DNA from: Usnea hakonensis
Lineage: Eukaryota; Ascomycota; Lecanoromycetes; Lecanorales; Parmeliaceae
Reading direction: 5' to 3'
DNA: 37,440 nt
NCBI GenBank assembly: GCA_013423325.1
Contig: BLJB01000017.1
Location: 1 to 37,440, forward strand
How positions within the stretch are numbered: position 1 is the stretch's first letter; the number at the start of each line of letters is the position of its first letter. The notes below the pieces were generated by a model that was not told the DNA's origin, made no database searches, and was given only the letters and a program-made list of their open reading frames with translations. This document shows, one piece after another, positions 30,001 to 37,440 of the stretch. The translations under genes were made by a program, and so were the position numbers.

Positions 30001-31467
30001 ACCTTACGAGTTACCCCCTTCGACCAACTTATCTGTCACAGCATGTTTCTTAATGTGAGTCACGTTTTTGACGGACCTGACTAAGGGCTGCGACCTACCA
30101 CCTCCTGTCCCTTACCAAATTTTGAGATGTGGCTGTACCTCGTAACCCTGTTTATCTGGAACGCCCAGATTTGATGGGGAAGACTAAGAAGGCTTAATTC
30201 ATCTAAGAATGATAACTGATAAAGAAACTTTGAAGTGAATGGAGTAGAATTCAGAGCGAAATATATCATTCACTATCTTTAAGGGAAGAATCCAACAAAG
30301 CATTCGATAGATCAACAAAGGACGGTGTCCTACGTATCGTGCTGGTATCCGCGGTGAAGTAACATCATCTAAACTATAAGTTTCTTGCCATACTGGAAGC
30401 CAATCTGCAACGACATATTTAAGTACTAGATTTTGACCATGGAATTTTTAGTAAGCTGTGTGCCAAACTGCTTTAAAAATTGCTTCTCTGTAGCTGAAAC
30501 TACAAGTCTCATCGCTTGTCTACCGACGGAGAACGGCGCTGAGCAGATGCCGAATTGGCTAGTAATGTAAGTACTGGAAGAGAACAGCAAGCTCGCATAT
30601 CTCGCTTGCGCTCTGGTAACCCAATTCGCATACTAGCCACCAAATTCGAAGACGGAGCGCTTTACCACACCAACTCCGTCGATAGGAATCAGGACGTAAA
30701 AGGGACTCTCGCGATATACTCGCTCCCTTGGTCAGGCCGCAGCTTGCCGTTGCAGAGGAGTATATTCAAGATATCTTGGCACCTACAGGCCGCCAGTTCT
30801 GACATTTTTCCTCGCTCTAAGTGTATTCCATCTACCTTCCGGCCAGATCAATAGAATATCTATGTTCAACACGTCCCATTCTCTCCTCATAGCGATCTCG
30901 TCTTCTCCATGCAGCCCGCAGAGTCTTTGCACATCTAGAGGCCAATGTAAGCTTTTGAAGAGCAGAAACCGCGACATAAACTATCTCGAAGGTTTTATAC
31001 ACACTGTGGACTATCGCTGGGCTCATCACGGAATCATTTGTTAACAAAATGAGCAAAGTAAGGGTTACCAGGGCCACGGCGCCTTGATCGATCCCCAACT
31101 ACTAATGACCAGAACTTATTCGTTGAGTTATGAGAGTAATGAGAGACGAGATTTCCCGAAGATTTTTTGACCATGGCGCTGCCAGATACTGATAAACTTG
31201 CACGCTGCAATGAAATTTGCTAAAGCTTTAAGTGGACACCCGACGGTTCTCTTCGGTCATCGGCAGTAATGTACTGGCTAGCAAAGACAACACCTTTCAA
31301 GATATCTCTACCTACCACCAGGCCCCTGGCTCAGAACCAGCCTAGACTCAGCGGAACAGACTCTTCCCCTGGCTCCATACCAACTGCCATTTGAGTGAAT
31401 CTTATGGATAGGCCGTTGTTTATCGTCCATTTCTTCCACCATCATACCTGTTGCGCTATTTATTTCC
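30001..31467. other. intergenic, no supported gene
   Basis: Open stretches at 30,555-31,098 on both strands lack proper starts and recognisable motifs. They may be old repeat or gene debris. Confidence 0.35.
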
Positions 31468-32238
31468 CTAGCTTGAATTGACTGTCTCTTTGGTTGCATT
31501 ACAAGAAGTGGAGTTGTTTAACAGTAGCCGTTCTCCCTTACAAGCTAGGCTGTTGGGTTTGACGAGATTTATAGTGGCGCCCAATTCTGGCTCATCGTCC
31601 TCGTCGGCCACAACGACTACACCTGCCGCGATTTGTTGCTTTACTGTGTCGTCAAAAACAGATCCAGGCGCATATAGTATCATCGCAAGCCTAGGATAAT
31701 CACCTGTGTACTCGACGGTAAGCCCTGGTCCTGCTCGGATTGTTTAAAGAACCCACCAACTACTAAATTTCCACCAGTGGGGGCAGTAGCAAAAGCTCCG
31801 CATAAGCGGTTTAGACGCAGGGTCTCGTCACGGATGTTTAACCATCTACTTGTATCAGACGAGATACTGCCGTTGATGAAGCGGATAGCCAAGAACGCCA
31901 TTTTGCAGCCGTCTGGAAATGTTCGATCCACTGGATTAGCTGAATCGCCCACATGCCCACAACACTGTAACAAACCGCCTACCGTTTTCGCGAAGGTACG
32001 GAAGCGCTACTCTCATGGCAAATTGCCTCGTCTTGATGCCATCGGGCTTGACAGTGGTTACGAGGGAGAAGTATCGACTGACGAGGTTGTCGGGAATCTC
32101 ATCAAGAATCAACTCCTTGCAGGAGAACGAATCCGGTTGGCCGTAGGAATTAGAGTCACATCGAGGGCGTCGGTTACCGTGGACGAAGGCGTATAGCAAA
32201 ACCGTTGCCACAATGATACCGAAGCCGAACTTGGTCAT
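31468..32238 (-). CDS. small secreted protein, about 221 aa, leftward member of a divergent pair
   Basis: Three exons on the minus strand: 32238-31983, 31930-31757, 31703-31468. The second intron (53 bp, GTGGGT...CACAG) joins NLVVG to DYPRLAMILYAPGS in frame. The first acceptor is uncertain: 31931 (52-bp intron, used here) or 31940 (43 bp, three extra residues); both keep frame. Residues 1-21 form a hydrophobic signal (FGFGIIVATVLLYAF). The mature part begins RPRCDSNSYG and has Cys27, Cys40, a DGCKMAF motif, a RLNRLC motif and GGNLVVG. No known domain, and it is probably extracellular. Its Cys and motif order parallels that of the divergently transcribed neighbour, suggesting distant paralogues. 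A role as host- or rival-directed effector is only a guess. Confidence 0.65.
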
Positions 32239-32523
32239 TTCGCTGGCAGATCTTTGATTCCTGCTCTCTGCCTACGAGGGGAATTTGAATGAGACTTTTT
32301 GATGATCCAGGCTCGTACGCTTAGGTTCTGAGTTCTTCGAGCGCCTAAGTCGGTAACCCACGTCGCAAACTTCTTCAACCGGCGTTTTAAACGCCAAATG
32401 ATTGTCTGGTCGCTTAGAGAGAAGACTCAATAAGGCACAGCCGGCTATCTTGAAACTTGCCTCCCGCCATTTGCAACACAATCGAAGACCTTTGCACATC
32501 TGAGGCTTCGAAAGTAATTAATC
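32239..32523. promoter_or_regulatory. shared bidirectional promoter region
   Basis: A 285-bp spacer separates the two divergent secreted-protein start codons; it is 18 bp longer if the rightward gene starts at its second ATG. It must hold both promoters or a shared one. I saw no clear TATA box or palindromic operator. Confidence 0.45.
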
Positions 32524-33662
32524 ATGCCGCTCACTTGGACTATGCAATTCGTCACCTTTTTATATACCATCTCTACCGTATCTGTAATTGCTCTCCCTGG
32601 AGCCGAGGATCCACTGGGGAGTTCTCAAGCCTTCAACGGATCACATGCCACCTCCTTATCTTCCCAACCTTCCATCAATTTGAACGTTACAGCTGATAAT
32701 GCTTTCATAATCAAATGTGACGGAGAACAATACGGAAGGAATTTAGACATCGCCGACTGCAAAGATGCGAAAGATTACATACCTCCCAGCTTCGATCAAT
32801 ATGCATGGGTGAAACGTCATATCGTTTTTGGTGGAGAGCACTTTATGCTACCCTACAGATATATGGGTGGTAGGTATCGAAGTCTTTGAAGTCCCCGAGT
32901 GGCCTTCTACTTATTTGTAATAGATCGCGGACGATGTTATTTCGAGCTTGGTCTAGCTGCAGGTTACTCGATCTCCTATGCCAGTCTAAATGAGGTCCAG
33001 CGTGCTGCCAAGGCGATTATGTTGAAGTGTAGCGCAGGGGGGACATTGCAAGGAGGAAGCCTGAGCAATATCGGTTAGCCTACCCACACTTCCGGGGTGG
33101 CAACAATGCTAAAAGCACGACGTTGGACGTCTAGGAGCCGATCGCGGACTTACTATGATCCTGGGAGACTATCAAGCTGCAGTCGAGTGTCGTGGAGTTT
33201 TCAGGCCCCGCATATCCTGCTCGACCATAATAGACGACATGGAGGTCACGAAAATATCAGAGACTTTCGGACCTAAGAGTGAACCTGCTCCACAAGTCAC
33301 ATTGCCCTTAAGTATTGAGTCTAGTACGTCCCCCACTTTCAAATCTTACACCTTCCCGGCTCCTAATTTCATCTGACCGGTGCTTCTTTAGGAGACGGCC
33401 AGAGCTCCGTTCGCTTGTTTGGCACTTTGGATACGACGTCTTGGTATCAGATCTGGGAGGCCGTTGTGGCAGTCTATTCGGTTTGTGCGAGGCATAGAAG
33501 AGGAGGGACCGTTAGGGGACTCGGTATATGTCGTCCCTTTTTCATGCACCGTAAGCTGACGCATATTGGCCAGGCGATCAAAAGAATCTCTTCATGACGA
33601 TGACAGCTAAAACTAGTTTGTTGAACAACCACACCCAGGCCGAAGGAGTTAGTATCGACTAG
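32524..33662 (+). CDS. secreted Cys-containing protein of a widespread fungal family, 301 aa
   Basis: Five exons: 32524-32869, 32924-33073, 33135-33323, 33392-33523, 33574-33662, with 50-68 bp introns and frame kept throughout. The start may instead be the in-frame ATG at 32542 (MQFVTFLYTISTVSV), which gives a more typical signal peptide. Motifs match an uncharacterised ascomycete secreted family I recognise by pattern: IKCDGEQYG with Cys65, ADC at Cys79, LPYRYMGDRGRCYFE, GGSLSNIG, MILGDYQAAVECRG, TSWYQIWEA, CARHRRGG and GLGDQKNLFMTMT. The last motif appears only when the final intron (33524-33573, GCTGAC branch site) is removed, which supports the model. Even cysteine content and N-glycosylation sites (NGS, NVT) fit an extracellular protein. 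Function unknown. Confidence 0.8.
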
Positions 33663-34089
33663 TTGTGAACTCATAGAAGATGTAGTGGAACTGCCGCGTA
33701 CTACAGATGTATTAAGCTTTAGGCCCTATGAAGTTATAATTATAACAGATCTTTACGCTTAATCTATTTACTTACATAACTATGCTGGACTTGGAATCAA
33801 TAATTAACTTAATAGTGAACTATAATAACGTAGTAGTTACGCGAGGGCCTAATATCTATTAGAGCCGATAAGAGAATAATTAATTAATTTATTTATCATC
33901 TATAAAGACCTTACTTGATCGATCCTTAATAATTTTAAAATCTTAATAGTAGATGAGGGTTTAGGAGTAAAAATGAAAAAAAAGAAAAAGATCAAGAGAA
34001 AAGAAAATTTAGGAGTAGTAATATACTTATTAATCTTGGATATTAGATATATAAATAATTAAATAGTAGTAAAACCTCTCTTTGTCTTA
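33663..34089. other. AT-rich spacer with RIP-like composition
   Basis: From about 33,700 the sequence becomes AT-rich with many TpA and few CpA/TpG steps, for example 33,880-34,070. No gene is present. It looks like mutated repeat DNA. Confidence 0.5.
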
Positions 34090-34670
34090 TATGCTGGAGA
34101 ATAAGGCGAAAGCAAAAACACATAAGGCAACCAATCCGGAGGGCCGAGTGCAAAAACAACGACCTGGAATTCAGTCCACTTTGCTCAAAATCGCAGGGGC
34201 CAAACGAGGCACCACCAGAAACCTGCCAGAAAAGGTCGGAATGCATTCTAAGAGGTTTCAATCAGCATCAGCAGGAAAGCGCACGAAAAAGCTCTATGAT
34301 AGATTTCTAGAGAGGGAAGCGAGCGTGCTTGCTCAACTCCGGAATGGCATGGCAAGTACCGACCCATGCGATTGCGGTCAAGCGAGAGAGACAGTTGACT
34401 ATTTCCTCTTTGATACATGAAATGGAAGGCATTCCTAACGGAGATGCTTCAATGTACCGAAACACGCAGAAACAACATATGTTTCCATCTGGGCGGAAAA
34501 TCACAGACAGACGACAAATCCTGGACTCCAGACCTGAAGCCAATGCGGGCAACGATACGGTATGTAATAATGCCCGAACGACTAGACAACACCAATGTTG
34601 AACACTTGAAGAATCGCGTTCAAGCCAGACTGCTAATATTCCCAACACACGAGAATCTGCACAGACGTAG
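34090..34670 (+). mobile_element. non-LTR (LINE, Tad-like) retrotransposon fragment, frameshifted
   Basis: One frame (to a stop at 34418-34420) reads KLYDRFLEREASVLAQLRNG and CDCGQARETVDYFLF. The neighbouring frame then continues KWKAFLTEMLQCTETRRN, HLGGKSQTDDKSWTPDLKPM and RATIRYVIMPERLD. In fungal Tad-type LINEs these form one C-terminal segment after the reverse transcriptase/RNase H region, ending in a CxCG...H/YFLF.C zinc-knuckle-like motif. The frame break near 34,415 and a shorter stretch before CDCG show a dead, 5'-truncated copy. Reverse transcriptase is absent. It sits between two RIP-type AT-rich segments. Confidence 0.7.
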
Positions 34671-35233
34671 CGAGCAAGGATTGCACAGCGAGTAGCAGAC
34701 TTCTTTTGCAGGGATGCTAGGACACATCTTGAGAAATGTATCAGCAGATCAGCTTTAGCTGTCCTTTCGGCTCTGCTACCGGGCGTAATAACTTGTGTGT
34801 GCGCTTGTGTTGTGTATGCGATTATAAAAAATGTGATGACCAATACTATCTCTACAGCTTTGTAAGTTGCCAGGGTTTCCTCTTGTGCATGAGGCCGACT
34901 GCAGCCAGGATGATTTGCCATAAAGAGCCCCCATCAGGGTGGCCGTAAATCCGCACAAACCACAGCTTCTGATGTAGTGTGTTCCTTTTCCTTACACCCA
35001 TTGTGAGCATGGACACAAAGTCGGTATATGCTTTTAGAGGCCGGGTTAAATGACACGGAAAAAAGACTGCCGTCCTCGCATTTGCGGTGAATTCAGTCGC
35101 TCTAGTGACTCTAGTCCTGATAGTTGTCTGAACAGTTTTCTTCACTAGTTCGAGTACGTAGAATATCAGCAGACCTTGTCGACGGTTTCGACGGTATCTA
35201 GCAGATACAAATAAACATCGCCAGCTTTGGTTA
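34671..35233. other. unassigned DNA between LINE fragment and tandem repeat
   Basis: A minus-strand open stretch (34,852-35,238, 128 codons, non-ATG start) is Arg-rich with no motif. It may belong to the same degraded element. No supported gene. Confidence 0.35.
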
Positions 35234-35486
35234 GGCACGACCTACAGCTTATTAGCGAACGTCTTGATATGTTGCTTGCATTCGGCTCTCTGCAGATCTC
35301 AAAAACCGGTTCAGGCACGATATGCAGCTTATTGGCGAACTCCTTAGTAAGATGCTTGCATTCAGCTCTCTGCAGGTCAGCCTCAACACCGGGTTGAAAA
35401 CCCGATATGCAGTTTATTAGCGAACCTCTTATTATGTTATTTAATTTTTTTTCAGCTCTCTACAGGCAAGCCTCAACAATCGGTCT
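35234..35486. repeat. three imperfect tandem copies of an 80-90 bp unit
   Basis: Copies start near 35,234, 35,314 and 35,397. Each has CGA(C/T)(A/C)T(A/G)CAG(C/T)TTATT(A/G)GCGAAC, then GCTTGCATTC-like and AGCTCTCT(G/A)CAG blocks, and CCTCAACA in the last two. The third copy is the most AT-shifted, in keeping with increasing RIP toward the right. Confidence 0.8.
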
Positions 35487-35739
35487 AGTCGCGGTATCGA
35501 CCGTCTCCAAAGCTTTGACGAGTCCATTTTCGATCGTACCAAGGTGCTTACTCGCTTAATATTTAGTTTGGCGGTCAGCATCAAGCGAGAAGTTCAGTCA
35601 GCAGCAGATCAGCCTAATCTAGCCTCTTTTGAAATACTCGCAGCGATTTTGGAACGTGGGAAGAGGCTCGCTCAGCCACTACAACATTTTACAAAACCAT
35701 TTGCGGGAGCGTCCCACTAGAACCTTACCCCGCAGATTT
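35487..35739. other. transition zone before the AT-rich block
   Basis: Ordinary base composition without an ORF. AT content climbs sharply after about 35,740. Confidence 0.5.
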
Positions 35740-37256
35740 TTATCCGTATTATAACCAAATATAGACAAAATATCTTTTCGTAATAAAAATATTATAGTAG
35801 CTATTTATTATATTAATCTAATTAAAGATAAAACTATTTAAATAATAATATAATATAAATCTATAAAAAGACTCTTTTATTATATTTATAAACTATATTA
35901 TTATTATACTTATTTTCTTTATAAGAAGAAACGTAATAGATAACTTAATTTTTAAAAAACCTACTATTAAAAACTTATAAATAATATAAGAAATAAATCT
36001 ACTAGATTATTAGATTAAATAATATTTAGAAATATTACGCTTTATATATTATATCTACTATATAGCTCTATATTATAAGATATACTATCTAGTATATTTA
36101 AGCGTATATAAGAAATAATTCTTATAATTATATTCTCTCTTAAGGTTACGCCCTTATAATCTATAGTAAATAAAAGAACTAATTCTAGAAAGATATTCTA
36201 ATTAGTAGATCTAATAGACTAAGTCTTATTCCTTTTAATACCTTGATAGGGTATTACAGTATATATTAGAATAGTGGCCGTACTTCTTATATAATATCTT
36301 GACCTAGCGTTAAATAATACCTTAATCGAATATCGACTAGAAGTACTCGATTAAATCTAGGATTTTTATGGCTTATAGAGCTAAAAATTATCTATTCGAG
36401 AAAAAAAAAATAATAAAAAAATATTAAGGTTTAACTCTAATAAAAAATAGTAAAAAAGTTCGAATTTTTAATATTCTAGACCCCTACTTTCGAAAAAGCG
36501 TTAACGTTTCGCGAATCTTCGATCCTTTTCCTCGGCCTAAATATTTGATATTAAATTTAGTTTATTATATAAGTAATTTTAATAAGAATAAGGGCTTTCT
36601 AAAAAATTAAAAATTAAGAAAATCGATTAGGGTTTCGGGAAGATAGATTTTTTTTTAGGAATTTAAAAAAGGCGATTTTTTTTTTAAATAGTAAAACTAA
36701 GTCTTATTATTAAAAAAAATAGGATAATATAAAGAAAAATATTATCTTTTTAGAAAAAAAAATTAAGAAAATTAATTAAAGTTAAGAGGTTTAAAAAAAA
36801 TAGTAAAAAGTCGTAATTTAGATAATTTTTTATAGGGGAATCTTAGTTAGACTACTTTTTTTCTTCTTTTTTCCTTAGCCTAAATATTAAATATTAAATT
36901 TAGTTTATTATATAAGTAATTTTAATAAGAATAAGGGCTTTCTAAAAAATTAAAAATTAAGAAAATCGATTAAGGTTTCGGGAAGATAGATTTTTTTTTA
37001 GTAATTTAAAAAAGGCGATTTTTTTTTAAATAGTAAAACTAAGTCTTATTATTAAAAAAAATAGGATAATATAAAGAAAAAAAATTATCTTTTTAAAAAA
37101 AAAAAATTAAGAAAATCGATTAAGATTAAAGGGTTTAAAAAAAATAGTAAAAAGTTATAATTTAGATAATTTTTTATAGGGGAGCTTTAGTTAGATTACT
37201 CTTTTTCTTCTTTTTTCCTTAGCCTAAATATTTAGTACTAAATTTAGTTTACTATT
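35740..37256. repeat. RIP-type AT-rich block
   Basis: About 1.5 kb is overwhelmingly A/T and almost free of CpA and TpG. Several whole 60-base lines (35,881; 35,941; 36,001; 36,061; 36,121; 36,181; 36,301) contain none, while TpA is abundant and CpG persists. That is the signature of repeat-induced point mutation, which turns CpA into TpA in duplicated DNA. No ORF survives. The parent element cannot be recognised. Confidence 0.85.
36536..37256. repeat. 343-bp tandem repeat, two copies plus a partial third
   Basis: The unit starts at CCTAAATAT at 36536, 36879 and 37223, spaced 343 and 344 bp. The first two copies are nearly identical along their length, sharing TTTAATAAGAATAAGGGC and GGTTTCGGGAAGATAGA. 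The third breaks off after about 34 bp where GC-rich DNA begins. High identity between copies despite RIP suggests the duplication came after mutation, or that both copies were mutated alike. Confidence 0.9.
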
Positions 37257-37440
37257 AGAGGGCCCGAGGGGTTAGGGTCAGCGGGGAAATCCCGTGGGCG
37301 AGCACCAAAACCGGTGGATTCAGCGGCGCTCCCTTCGGCGGCGTTCCTCGGCGGGCCCGTAAGGAAAATCGCAAATATTAAGACCCAGGATTAGGAAAGC
37401 GAGGCCGGCGAAGACGATGGCGTTGTCCGTTTCTCCATAT
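37257..37440 (-). other. GC-rich DNA at the window edge with an open minus-strand frame
   Basis: Composition changes within a few bases from nearly pure A/T to GC-rich. A minus-strand frame is open from the window end to a TGA at 37320-37322, reading YGETDNAIVFAGLAFLILGL and then an Arg-rich tail. It might be the last exon of a gene beyond the window, with one hydrophobic segment. No family recognised. Confidence 0.25.

Noticed and set aside
30555..31098. Overlapping ORFs possibly from a transposon
   Set aside because: No transposase, reverse transcriptase or terminal repeat could be recognised.
34852..35238. 128-codon Arg-rich minus-strand ORF
   Set aside because: Starts at GTG, no motif, and lies in degraded element DNA.
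1..37440. CRISPR array, bacterial operon or prophage
   Set aside because: Intron-rich eukaryotic genes throughout. The direct repeats found are microsatellites or simple tandem duplications without unique spacers.

Overview
The window reads as nuclear DNA of a filamentous ascomycete (Pezizomycotina). Genes are widely spaced, many are split by short introns of about 48-85 bp with fungal splice sites, and the protein families are fungal: a Clr5/ankyrin protein, a fungal N-terminal domain joined to a G-alpha-like domain, a catalase-like haem protein, arsenite methyltransferase, microsomal-type epoxide hydrolase, and small secreted Cys-containing proteins. The right end has the CpA/TpG-depleted, AT-rich composition left by repeat-induced point mutation (RIP). 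I could not fix genus or species.

Layout. 1-1066: low-complexity DNA (poly-G, CTCA/TCTCA microsatellites). 1067-1855 (-): secreted Cys-rich protein. About 2889-2959: tRNA-like pol III element. 3790-4232: 5' fragment of a rhodopsin-domain membrane protein gene ending at a TGAT microsatellite. 5994-6980 (+): RING-finger protein whose stop lies in a 44-bp tandem duplication. 7982-10430 (+): six-exon gene for a 721-residue fungal-N/G-alpha-like fusion. About 11,060-11,750: G-rich, quadruplex-prone tract. 12241-12843 (-): small two-exon protein. 14369-15619 (+): four-exon catalase-like protein with a GC-AG intron. 17550-17957: doubtful ORF with one in-frame stop. 18693-19890 (+): four-exon arsenite methyltransferase. 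22356-25507 (+): Clr5/ankyrin protein. 26686-26943 (-): possible exon remnant of a membrane protein. 27499-28868 (-): two-exon epoxide hydrolase. 29244 to about 30,000: decayed DUF6604-like gene. 31468-32238 (-) and 32542-33662 (+): divergent secreted-protein genes sharing a 285-bp spacer (or slightly more) and a similar Cys scaffold. About 34,090-34,670: frameshifted LINE fragment. 35234-35486: 80-bp tandem repeat. About 35,740-37,256: RIP-type AT-rich block with a 343-bp tandem repeat. 37257-37440: abrupt return to GC-rich DNA.

The genes do not form one pathway. Arsenite methylation, epoxide hydrolysis and a catalase-like protein suggest detoxification or oxidative chemistry, and the secreted proteins and the regulators (Clr5/ankyrin, G-alpha-like, RING) look like accessory-genome content. 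With pseudogenes, a dead LINE and a RIP block, this fits a fast-evolving region next to heterochromatin. The most unusual protein is the G-alpha fusion, which keeps the guanine-nucleotide pocket but has lost the residues used for GTP hydrolysis and Mg-linked switching. Exon structures were built by hand from splice consensus, reading-frame continuity and remembered family conservation. No database search was possible.
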